A stretch of DNA of 64,000 bases, taken from Pseudanabaena sp. (GTDB lineage: Bacteria; Cyanobacteriota; Cyanobacteriia; Pseudanabaenales; Pseudanabaenaceae). Below, piece after piece: positions 37,176 through 44,250 of the stretch (positions are counted from its first letter, which is position 1; every line of letters begins with the position of its first letter). Both the position numbers and the translations under genes were made by a program. The notes below the pieces were generated by a model. The model searched no databases, was not told the DNA's origin, and was given only the letters and a program-made list of their open reading frames with translations. The stretch spans positions 1 to 64,000 of the forward strand of contig QBMK01000011.1 of assembly GCA_003249035.1 (NCBI GenBank). The letters run 5' to 3'.

Positions 37176-37220
37176 TCAGCAACAGATATACTGAGCTTTG
37201 ATCAGTATATCTGTTGCTGA
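37176..37220. terminator. Long hairpin after the glutaredoxin gene
   Basis: TCAGCAACAGATATACTGA pairs perfectly with its mirror over 19 bp, with the 7-base loop GCTTTGA. No T-run follows, so termination is uncertain; it may protect the 3' end. It lies between convergent genes. Confidence 0.6.
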
Positions 37221-37342
37221 GTTCCTTATAGATTAATCGCCCTGTTAGAATTTTTTTAGATTGTCGATATTATAGATTTTTCTTTTTTAAACAACCAACA
37301 ACGATTTTGGCAAGAATCAGGCGAAGCGTAATTTACGTATGA

Positions 37343-38014
37343 TTAAGATTTTAAGCGATCACTATTGAGATGGATGGAAATCGCTTGTTTGCGATCGCTT
37401 ACTCCCAATTTATGCAAAATTGTATGAATATGTACCCGCACTGTCCCTGATGAGATGTAAAGCAGGTCGGCAATCTCTTGATTGGTTTTCTGCTCAGACA
37501 TCAAAAGCAGAATTTCTTTTTCGCGTCGCGTCAAAGTATCAACTTTTGACCCAGATAAATTCTCAGGTGTAATTTCGGAAGATTGATTTTGAAAAATATT
37601 ATGGATTTCGGCAGTAGCGGTGGCATCCCACCAAGATGCTCCTGCTATCACCGATCGCATGGCAAGAATTAAGGTTTCGGCAGCAACCCCTTTGAGGCAA
37701 TAGCCCTGTGCGCCTGCGGTAACTAAACGTGAGACTAGCGATCGCTCATTGCGTGAAGTAAGTACTAAAATTGGTAAGTTCGGATGATTGAGCTTGAGTT
37801 GGCGACAGGTTTCTAGCCCGCCAAGCCCTGGCAAACCGATATCAAGCAGGACAAGATCAAAGGGTTGCTGTTTGGCAAGATCGAGCGCCGTTTCTCCATC
37901 GTTAGCCTCTGCTAAAACCGCGATTTTGGTTTCCTGTTGCAAACGCACTTGTAAACCAAGGCGAAATAGTTCATCGTCTTCAACTAACAGGATTTTAAGG
38001 TGATCTAAGGTCAT
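37343..38014 (-). CDS. NarL/FixJ-family response regulator
   Basis: A 223-residue regulator. The receiver has VEDDELF, the phospho-acceptor in LVLLDIGLPGLGG, VLTSR and the Lys in YCLKGV. The LuxR-type HTH reads LTRREKEILLLMSEQKTNQE then IADLLYISSGTVRVHIH. It is downstream of a sensor kinase on the same strand, with a 62-base spacer containing a perfect hairpin; the two probably form a two-component system of unknown signal. Confidence 0.92.
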   Translation of the reverse strand: MTLDHLKILLVEDDELFRLGLQVRLQQETKIAVLAEANDGETALDLAKQQPFDLVLLDIGLPGLGGLETCRQLKLNHPNLPILVLTSRNERSLVSRLVTAGAQGYCLKGVAAETLILAMRSVIAGASWWDATATAEIHNIFQNQSSEITPENLSGSKVDTLTRREKEILLLMSEQKTNQEIADLLYISSGTVRVHIHTILHKLGVSDRKQAISIHLNSDRLKS

Positions 38015-38037
38015 TTTTTTGCAATAAACTTCGGTAT

Positions 38038-38074
38038 GGCAGGATAGGCAGCGCTCTGCGCTGCCTATCCTGCC
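38038..38074. repeat. Perfect 17-bp hairpin with GCTCTGC tip between sensor kinase and regulator
   Basis: GGCAGGATAGGCAGCGC-TCT-GCGCTGCCTATCCTGCC, a GC-rich stem with a three-base loop. It occupies most of the spacer between the kinase stop and the regulator start and may reduce read-through, or set the kinase:regulator ratio. Confidence 0.78.
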
Positions 38075-38076
38075 GT

Positions 38077-39171
38077 TTAGGTAATGTCATGCGATGAATA
38101 GGGCAAAGTGGGTAAACGAAAGCCGAATATTGCGCCATGAGGAATACGATTTTCTGCCCAAATTGTACCGCCATGAGCTTCGATAATTTGGCGGGTTAGA
38201 TATAAACCTAGCCCAGAACCAGTAGCTAAGCGATCGCTTTGTCCTTGATAAAACCGATCAAATAAGTATGGCTTTTCATCAATCTTAATGCCTGAGCCAA
38301 CATCTAATACTTGCACAACCTGATATGAAGATTGGATTTCTAGCACAACTTCTACTTTTGCGCCTCGCGGAGAATGATTAATCGCATTGGTCAGTAAATT
38401 TGTAAAAACTCGCCGCAATTGGAAAGCATCACCATTTACCCACAGGAATTTACGAAATTCCGACTCACCATAATGCAGATTCAGATAAACATTGCGGCTT
38501 GTAGATAGCCTCAAAAGTGAGGTTGCTACATCTTCCGCTAAGATGGCTAGATTAATTGGCTCTAATTGCAATTGCAAACCTTCCGTTTCATTGCGATAGA
38601 CATCAAGGAGGGTTTCCACTAATCGCAAACTATTCTGATGACTACGGATCATCGTTGCAACTACAGTTTTTTGTTTAGCATGAATAGTCCCAAACTGCTC
38701 TCGATCAAAGGCTTGAAGTGTTTCGATCGCACCAAGTAACGGAGTTCGCAAATCATGGGTCAAAGTGGAAGCAAAGTCTTCGCGGACATTCATGATTTTT
38801 TCTTGGGATTGAAGTTGGGCCTGTTGCTGTACCAAAATTTGTTGTGTTTGCCGATCGCGATCGCTTAAGAAACTAGTTACGATTAATGCCAAAATCGTGA
38901 CTAGCCGATTCACAATCATCGAAATTTGCACTTCTGCTTGTTTGGGAATCCATATATTTAATAGGGTTAGAATTACGGCTACTAAGGTGAGTTGGAAAGT
39001 GCTACGGCGACCCAATTGCGAATTGGCGATTAGGATTGGGCTGATGTAGAGATAACCCATGACGTATTCGGGAGGTGTGGAAAAGTCCAAAATAATTACT
39101 AACCCAAATAATCCCACAATTATCCAAAATAAATGCGATCGCCAAGATGGTTCGGATAATTGTTTTGACAT
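38077..39171 (-). CDS. Membrane sensor histidine kinase
   Basis: A 364-residue kinase with about four N-terminal membrane helices (from FWIIVGLFGLVIILDF to LVTILALIVTSFL) and almost no extracytoplasmic loop, so it may sense the membrane or an intracellular cue. The phosphorylated His is in STLTHDLRTPLLG; the ATPase boxes are LLTNAINHSPRG, VLDVGSGIK and GSGLGLYLTRQI. It precedes the NarL-type regulator. The 218-base gap upstream (39172-39389) shows only HIP1 sites. Confidence 0.91.
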   Translation of the reverse strand: MSKQLSEPSWRSHLFWIIVGLFGLVIILDFSTPPEYVMGYLYISPILIANSQLGRRSTFQLTLVAVILTLLNIWIPKQAEVQISMIVNRLVTILALIVTSFLSDRDRQTQQILVQQQAQLQSQEKIMNVREDFASTLTHDLRTPLLGAIETLQAFDREQFGTIHAKQKTVVATMIRSHQNSLRLVETLLDVYRNETEGLQLQLEPINLAILAEDVATSLLRLSTSRNVYLNLHYGESEFRKFLWVNGDAFQLRRVFTNLLTNAINHSPRGAKVEVVLEIQSSYQVVQVLDVGSGIKIDEKPYLFDRFYQGQSDRLATGSGLGLYLTRQIIEAHGGTIWAENRIPHGAIFGFRLPTLPYSSHDIT

Positions 39172-39389
39172 TCCTCTAGCTTAGCCTCATGATTTCTATC
39201 AATAGTTACATCTCATGCGTTAACTAAACAGCGATCACCTATGCAAAAAATCAAACAAATAGCGATCGCCTAAACAATCGAATAGAGCTGCTAAGGCTAT
39301 TCCTAACAAGCCATCTTGATAAGCAAGGTGATTCGATGGAGTTATACTGTATTTTATCAATCAAAATTTAGTGTTGTCTATGAGGCAAT

Positions 39390-39761
39390 ATGTCTGAGTC
39401 GATCGCTTTAGAACTTCCCGAATCTTTGGCAAAAAAAGTTAAGGAAATTGCTGCGCTCAATCGTCAAGGGATTGAAGAAATGCTGATTGAATGGATTGAT
39501 CGCACTATTAATGAGATTCCCATAGATGCGTTGCCTGATGAACAGGTTCTGGCTCTTTGTAATTTGCAAATGGGCGAACAGCAGCAAAGGGTTTTTAGCG
39601 ATTTACAAGCTCGAAATAGTGAAGGGTTGCTTAATGCACAGGAAGTTAAGAAGCTGAATGAGTTAATGCAGGTTTATCGTCATGGTTCGGTGCGAAAAGC
39701 TAAGGCAATGCAGGTTGCGGTGATGCGTGGATTAATCCCTGCTTTGAATGCTACCTCATGA
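39390..39761 (+). CDS. Hypothetical protein, antitoxin-like, coupled to an HNH gene
   Basis: A 123-residue helical protein. It opens MSESIALELPESLAKKVKEI, which resembles the strand-helix of ribbon-helix-helix regulators, and continues as a charged helical domain. Its stop overlaps the start of the HNH nuclease gene (ATGA at 39758-39761), so they form a unit. It may regulate or restrain the nuclease; this is inferred from context. Confidence 0.7.
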   Translation: MSESIALELPESLAKKVKEIAALNRQGIEEMLIEWIDRTINEIPIDALPDEQVLALCNLQMGEQQQRVFSDLQARNSEGLLNAQEVKKLNELMQVYRHGSVRKAKAMQVAVMRGLIPALNATS

Positions 39762-40195
39762 GTCGTCCTTATATTTCAGTTGAGATTGATCGCAATGTTC
39801 GCAGTATGGCTAAGAACCGATGTGGCTATTGCCTTAGTCCTCAAAAGTTAGTCATGGCACGTCTAGAGATTGAGCATATCATTCCTGTTTCTAAGGGTGG
39901 CAGCAGTGAAAGTGAAGAGTCGAATCTTTGGTTAGCTTGTCCTATTTGCAATAGCCATAAAGCTGGCAAGATTGATGCGATCGATCCAGTTACGAATGAG
40001 GTTGTGGCGCTATTCAATCCGCGTACTCAAGTTTGGGTGGAGCATTTTGCTTGGGCTGAGGATGGTATTTGTCTTCTCGGTAAGACTCCAACGGGACGGG
40101 CAACGGTGAGGGCTTTGAGTCTGGATACTGATTTTGATGCTCTGGAGGTTCGGAGTTATTGGGTACAAGCGGGTTGGCATCCGCCGAAAGATTAA
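39758..40195 (+). CDS. HNH endonuclease
   Basis: A 145-residue nuclease. Two CxxC knuckles (CGYC and CPICNSHK) bracket the catalytic LEIEHIIPVSKGG block and SEESNLWLACPI, the standard HNH fold with zinc. It is very common in cyanobacteria next to a small helical partner. The 3' end overlaps by 4 bases the end of the convergent gene at 40192. Confidence 0.88.
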   Translation: MSRPYISVEIDRNVRSMAKNRCGYCLSPQKLVMARLEIEHIIPVSKGGSSESEESNLWLACPICNSHKAGKIDAIDPVTNEVVALFNPRTQVWVEHFAWAEDGICLLGKTPTGRATVRALSLDTDFDALEVRSYWVQAGWHPPKD

Positions 40196-41097
40196 GCTAT
40201 AGAGGATGCTCTTGAAAGTTTTAATTGTCTAATACCATTTTCATCATATAGTAAGCCTTCAACGTTAGTTTCATCTTTTTTAATTAATACAAAATATAAA
40301 CACTTTTTAGACATGGAAGATGAACCTAGAAGTATCTTTTTTTCACCATATCGCCCTATAGAATATGTAATTGGCGTTTTTTTGTGATCAATTTCAAGTT
40401 TAACTGATAATTCAAGAATTGGCATTTGAACTTGGTTCTCATCTAAAATATAGGTTCCAATTGGAGGTGTATAAACTAGTACAAAATTGTGTTCATTAGT
40501 TTTGTTTACCTGAAGGTAAAGAAATTCTTTTACGAATGGTCCATTAAGAAAAGATTGAATCATGTTCTCAAAATTAGTCTGATTATCTTGGTCTGGCAAA
40601 AAAATAGTTGTATTTAGCGCAATTGGATTAAAAGCTTTGTTGATAGGCAAAGCAGCACACTCAACAGAACAGATGTAATGGAAAGTCGTGATTTCAAAAA
40701 AGCCATTAGATAGCATTCTAATAGCTAAGTCCCAGTCGGTTTCTAATGCCTCATCAAATGTAATGGCTTCAATACCATAAAATGCTGCTTTCTTTAGGGC
40801 AGGTTCATAAAAACCATGACGGGAAACTAAAACAAGTTTATTAGTAGAAAGTGTGCAATGTTTAGCATACATTTGCTCCACCCATTGAACATCTGCTTTA
40901 CGCTTTCTATCAATCACCTCAACTGATATGTTCACTGCATAATCTGCAATTGAACTAGATAATACAATGTCTACCTCACGCTTCTCGCCAGTAGTATTAT
41001 CAATTAGAAGTACTGATTCATTGACTTGCCCCGATTTTTGCAGACAAGCATTAATAAGTAGAACAAGTTTCTGAAAATCATTAGATCGTTTTGGCAT
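40192..41097 (-). CDS. Possible PD-(D/E)XK restriction-like protein
   Basis: A 301-residue protein. Its N-terminal third has EKREVDIVLSSS, NISVEVIDRKRKADVQWVEQ and LVLVSRHGFYEPALKKA, resembling the Asp ... Glu-x-Lys core of restriction endonuclease-like folds (Mrr group), with Arg in place of the usual Lys in part of the motif. The C-terminal part is a beta-rich domain I do not recognise. Its place in a TA/nuclease island supports a defence role, but function is unproved. Confidence 0.6.
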   Translation of the reverse strand: MPKRSNDFQKLVLLINACLQKSGQVNESVLLIDNTTGEKREVDIVLSSSIADYAVNISVEVIDRKRKADVQWVEQMYAKHCTLSTNKLVLVSRHGFYEPALKKAAFYGIEAITFDEALETDWDLAIRMLSNGFFEITTFHYICSVECAALPINKAFNPIALNTTIFLPDQDNQTNFENMIQSFLNGPFVKEFLYLQVNKTNEHNFVLVYTPPIGTYILDENQVQMPILELSVKLEIDHKKTPITYSIGRYGEKKILLGSSSMSKKCLYFVLIKKDETNVEGLLYDENGIRQLKLSRASSIA

Positions 41098-41146
41098 AAA
41101 GCTTGCTTCAATAAATACAATTCATGTTCTTCAAATTATAGCTAAT

Positions 41147-41184
41147 GCAGATTAGATAGCTTATTGCTAAGCTATCTAATCTGC
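41147..41184. repeat. Perfect 17-bp hairpin between divergent genes
   Basis: GCAGATTAGATAGCTTA-TTGC-TAAGCTATCTAATCTGC. It lies between the divergent 40192-41097 gene and the VapB-like gene, so it is probably regulatory or a mobile hairpin rather than a terminator. Confidence 0.65.
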
Positions 41185-41217
41185 GCTTAAACATGAGATG
41201 ACAAGGCGATCGCTAAT
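41181..41217. repeat. HIP1-associated intergenic repeat, copy 1
   Basis: Contains GCGCTTAAACATGAGATGAC then AAGGCGATCGCTAA. It matches 43318-43361 and 44019-44065 in order and spacing. Its right-hand HIP1 site is the left boundary of the tandem TA duplication. Confidence 0.6.
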
Positions 41218-41285
41218 AAGTTTAACTTCGATATTCGCTATGTTAAACTATGCCAAACAGCAACGAAACCGACTGGAGGCAACAA

Positions 41286-41519
41286 ATGACAATTAAAGAA
41301 AAAATGATCGAAGAAATCGCTCAAGCCTCCGAAGAATCCTTAATTCAACTAATGCAACTTTGGCAACAAGTCAAAAAAACATCCATATCAACTTCTATCT
41401 CTAAACATGGCTTTATGCGTTTTGCAGGTATCGCAAAGACAGAAAGCGACACCCTCCAACAAATTGAAAAAGACATTGAAATTAACCGCGAATTAGATTT
41501 ACAAAGACTCATTCCATAA
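41286..41519 (+). CDS. VapB-like antitoxin, copy 1 (toxin decayed)
   Basis: A 77-residue protein when started at the ATG after GGAGGCAACAA. It has MTIKEKMIEEIAQASEESLI, then HGFMRFAGIAKTES, and a charged tail ending in IEINRELDLQRLIP, the type of tail VapB antitoxins use to block PIN toxins. It is nearly identical to the copy at 41994-42227. The following toxin gene is broken, so this copy may be an orphan antitoxin. Confidence 0.8.
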   Translation: MTIKEKMIEEIAQASEESLIQLMQLWQQVKKTSISTSISKHGFMRFAGIAKTESDTLQQIEKDIEINRELDLQRLIP

Positions 41520-41763
41520 TGCAAAAGGTTCTATTAGACTCCAACATGATTTCCTACTTCTAGCGTGGTGAGCCATCTGTAATCACGGAACTGGCAAAAT
41601 ACCAAGAATACTTCGAGCAAATAACATTCTCCATACTCACTTATTACGAAATTGTTAGCGGTCTACAGCAATACAGCATGATCTAGTTCTTGTCACCGCA
41701 AATACTAAGCATTTCCAAATCATGCAAAATCTCAAACATACAAACTGGATGAATCACTCATAG
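41519..41763 (+). pseudogene. PIN toxin (VapC-like), copy 1, decayed
   Basis: It begins MQKVLLDSNMISYF and then hits a TAG where copy 2 has TTG (Leu). Further on, a 166-bp segment present in copy 2 (equivalent to about 42374-42539) is missing between two CTA triplets, which also shifts the frame. The 3' end through NWMNHS remains. The protein cannot be functional. Confidence 0.9.
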
Positions 41764-41843
41764 CCTATCGTTTAGCAGTTTCATACAAATTTTGATCAAC
41801 AATATGAGTTAGCATAATACACATAGTCAATGTGTACCCATAT

Positions 41844-41927
41844 ATGTATCAACGCATTAACATCACATTACCCAACGAAACACTACAGCTACTCGATCGC
41901 ATCGCACCAAAAGGCGATCAGTTATAA
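41844..41927 (+). pseudogene. Truncated RHH antitoxin fragment, copy 1
   Basis: It reads MYQRINITLPNETLQLLDRI and APKGD, identical to the start of the antitoxin at 42718, then ends as QL and stop where the tandem duplication junction lies (AAGGCGATCAG). Only 27 codons remain. Confidence 0.88.
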
Positions 41928-41993
41928 ATTTACCTTCAATATTCATCGTGTTAAACTGTACTGAATAGCACTTAACCCGACTGGAGGCAACAA

Positions 41994-42227
41994 ATGACAA
42001 TTAAAGAAAAAATGATCGAAGAGATCGGTCAAGCCTCCGAAGAGTCCTTAATTCAACTAATGCAACTTTGGCAACAAGTCAAAAAAACACCCATATTACC
42101 TTCCATATCCAAACATGGTTTTATGCGCTTTGCAGGTATCGCAAAGACAGAAAGCCACATCCTACAACAAATTGAAAAAGACATTGAAATTAACCGCGAA
42201 CTAGATTTACAAAGACTTGTTCCATGA
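41994..42227 (+). CDS. VapB-like antitoxin, copy 2
   Basis: A 77-residue near copy of 41286-41519, with the same GGAGGCAACAA ribosome site. Its stop overlaps the PIN toxin start (ATGATG), a normal VapBC arrangement, so the pair is translated together. Differences from copy 1 include ILPSI for STSI and SHILQ for SDTLQ. Confidence 0.83.
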   Translation: MTIKEKMIEEIGQASEESLIQLMQLWQQVKKTPILPSISKHGFMRFAGIAKTESHILQQIEKDIEINRELDLQRLVP

Positions 42228-42637
42228 TGCAAAAGGTTCTATTAGATTCCAACATGATTTCCTACTTCTTGCGTGGTGAGCCATCCGTAATCACAGAACT
42301 GGCAAAATACCAAGGATACTTCGAGCAAATAACATTTTCCATACTCACTTATTACGAAATTGTTAGCGGTCTAAAGTATCGCGACAGCAGAAAGCTCCTA
42401 ACCATCTTTGAGGAACTTGCATCTGAGAGTGAAATTATTGGATTCGATCAAGACACTGCCAAAATTACCAGTGAAATTTATTGCGATCTCAGACAGCGTG
42501 GGTTGCTTATACCGCCTATTGATATTTTTATTGGTGCTACAGCAATACAGCATGATCTAGTTCTCGTTACCGCAAATACTAGGCATTTCCAAATCATGCA
42601 AAATCTCAAACATACAAACTGGATGAATCACTCATAG
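42224..42637 (+). CDS. vapC: PIN-domain toxin (VapC-like), copy 2, intact
   Basis: A 137-residue PIN ribonuclease. Acidic active-site residues lie in VLLDSNMIS, YYEIVSGL, and PPIDIFIGATAIQ, with VTANTRHF at the fourth position. VapC toxins cleave tRNA or rRNA. It is intact, unlike copy 1, and probably neutralised by the preceding antitoxin. The start could be either Met of ATGATG. Confidence 0.88.
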   Translation: MMQKVLLDSNMISYFLRGEPSVITELAKYQGYFEQITFSILTYYEIVSGLKYRDSRKLLTIFEELASESEIIGFDQDTAKITSEIYCDLRQRGLLIPPIDIFIGATAIQHDLVLVTANTRHFQIMQNLKHTNWMNHS

Positions 42638-42717
42638 CCTATCGTTTAGCAGTTTCATACAAATTTTGATCAACAATATGAGTTAGCATAATACACATAG
42701 TCAATGTGTACCCATAT

Positions 42718-42960
42718 ATGTATCAACGCATTAACATCACATTACCCAACGAAACACTACAGCTACTCGATCGCATCGCACCCAAGGGCGATCGCAGTCA
42801 TTTCATTGACCAAGCCGTTAAGTACTACATCAACGCCGAAGCCAAGAAAAATCTACGGGAAAAGCTCAAACAGGGTGCATTACGTCGCGCAGATCGAGAC
42901 TTAGGGATTACTCAAGACTGGTTTAATATCGATGAGGAATCATGGCAAAACGGAAAATAG
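42718..42960 (+). CDS. RHH antitoxin of a MazF-type module
   Basis: An 80-residue ribbon-helix-helix protein, started at the ATG of MYQRINITLPNETLQLLDRI; a GTG 12 bases upstream is also open. The RHH strand RINITLP and a helical tail (ITQDWFNIDEESWQNGK) are typical of antitoxins for MazF/PemK toxins. It overlaps the toxin by 19 bases. Because the toxin is frameshifted, this may now be an orphan antitoxin or regulator. Confidence 0.85.
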   Translation: MYQRINITLPNETLQLLDRIAPKGDRSHFIDQAVKYYINAEAKKNLREKLKQGALRRADRDLGITQDWFNIDEESWQNGK

Positions 42961-43309
42961 AATTTCCCAAGAGAGGCGAAATCTATTTGGTTAACTTTGA
43001 TCCTACAGTTGGCTCAGAAATTCAGAAAACTAGACCTGCTCTCATTCTCCAAATTGATATTTCCAATCAATACAGCCCCATTACTATCGTTGCTGCCATC
43101 ACATCCCAATTCGACCCTGAGACATACCCACAGAAGTTTTAATCAATCCCCCCGAAGGCGGACTAACCGTGACATCCGTAGTGCTTCTCAATCAGATTCG
43201 TTCCATTGATAAACAACGCTTAGTCAAAAGAATGGGTATCGTCTCCGATCACCTCATGGGATATGTGGATAATGCAATTCAAATTAGCTTGGGATTGATT
43301 GAACTATAG
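42942..43309 (+). pseudogene. MazF/PemK toxin with a 1-base frameshift
   Basis: Residues 1-64 read as a MazF toxin (KRGEIYLVNFDPTVGSEIQK, TRPALILQ), then the frame ends shortly after FDPETYP near 43130. A shift of one base restores TEVLINPPEGGLTVTSVVLL, NQIRSIDKQRLV and a normal C-terminus ending at 43309. One missing A in the CCCA(A)CAG run explains it. It could also be a sequencing error in a short run. Confidence 0.87.
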
Positions 43310-43317
43310 AATTAGTT

Positions 43318-43361
43318 AGCGATCGCCTATGCCCTTAACCATAAGATGACAAGGCGAGCGC
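43318..43361. repeat. HIP1-associated intergenic repeat, copy 2
   Basis: AGCGATCGCCTATGCCCTTA ACC ATAAGATGACAAGGCGAGCG. It matches copy 3 at 44019-44065 closely, with one HIP1 site mutated (GCGAGCGC). Confidence 0.62.
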
Positions 43362-43400
43362 CCCATCAAAAAACTTATCTAATAAAGTCTTGAATAGTTT

Positions 43401-43673
43401 CTAACGAGGAATTAATTTGATTAAACTTCTTAAAGTAGAATTGACCGATTCTGAATTGGGAAAATATATTTTGACATCAGGATCGAGAATAATTAAATCA
43501 TCTTGTGGAGGGAAATGTTCCACAGTAGATGTACCATCTTCATGATGAATAGTAACACTATGTCCTTTTCGATACTGTTGATAATATTTGCCGCGAACAG
43601 GATTTTTAAGCTCACTTAAATCATATTCTTCCCGTAAATCATCTTCTAATTCATATTGAATTTCATCGCTCAT
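43401..43673 (-). CDS. brnA: BrnA-like antitoxin
   Basis: A 90-residue protein from the ATG at 43673 (MSDEIQYELEDDLREEYDLS). The tail, DPDVKIYFPNSESVNSTLRS, is the helix-turn-helix/RHH-like part seen in BrnA relatives. It overlaps the BrnT-like toxin by 11 bases and follows it, the usual brnT-brnA order. It probably binds the toxin and represses the operon. Confidence 0.78.
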   Translation of the reverse strand: MSDEIQYELEDDLREEYDLSELKNPVRGKYYQQYRKGHSVTIHHEDGTSTVEHFPPQDDLIILDPDVKIYFPNSESVNSTLRSLIKLIPR

Positions 43674-43938
43674 AATATCTTCTCTCCTTTGGTGTAAGCA
43701 ATCTTGCACTAATTAAACGAATCTTATTATTGCGATCCGTATGAGATACAAACAGAAGTCTACTTTGATTTGATAAGCCTAATATAATATAGCGCTCTTC
43801 TCCTCTAGAATGCTCAGGATCATCAAAATTTAGAGATAATGGATCGTCAAATACAGTAGCAGCCTCTTCAAAAGAAACGCCATGTTTTATTTGATTTGCT
43901 TTATCTTTCCGCTCATCCCACTCAAACTCTAGTTCCAA
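43663..43938 (-). CDS. brnT: BrnT-like ribonuclease toxin
   Basis: A 91-residue protein: FEWDERKDKANQIKHGVSFE, EAATVFDDP, RYIILGLSNQSRLLFVSHTD and RLISARLLTPKERRYYE all match the BrnT family, a RelE-fold RNase. It is the first gene of the pair. It is intact and is the rightmost member of the toxin-antitoxin island. Confidence 0.92.
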   Translation of the reverse strand: MELEFEWDERKDKANQIKHGVSFEEAATVFDDPLSLNFDDPEHSRGEERYIILGLSNQSRLLFVSHTDRNNKIRLISARLLTPKERRYYER

Positions 43939-44250
43939 ACCATTTCAACTCCTTAAATTCGACTAATTTTGATCCTAACATATCGTTGAATCGTAATTTT
44001 AAACAGAAATAGTCTAGAAGCGATCGCCTATGCACTTAACCATGAAATGACGAAGCGATCGCTAACTAAACACCATCTAAACGCTATCTAAACAGCACAA
44101 TCTTGAATGTGTTTACAACCTATGCTTGAGTATGCCAAAGGATTCTAAACAAAAAGATATACCTTGTCAGAGTAGAGAAATAGGTCGATGATTTGAATAT
44201 CACAGCAATTGCTTGATACTTCATCGACTCAAAAGGAAGAAGAAATTTCC
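43939..44250 (+). other. Kdp leader region with HIP1 repeat, no gene
   Basis: A 312-base spacer between divergent brnT and kdpA. It holds repeat copy 3 (44019-44065). The kdp promoter should lie in its right half. A GGAAGAAGAAA ribosome site precedes the kdpA ATG. No KdpE-like operator was recognised. Confidence 0.5.
44019..44065. repeat. HIP1-associated intergenic repeat, copy 3
   Basis: AGCGATCGCCTATGCACTTA ACCATGAAATGACGAAGCGA TCGCTAA, with HIP1 at both ends. It matches copies at 41181 and 43318 and lies in the kdp leader. Confidence 0.62.
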
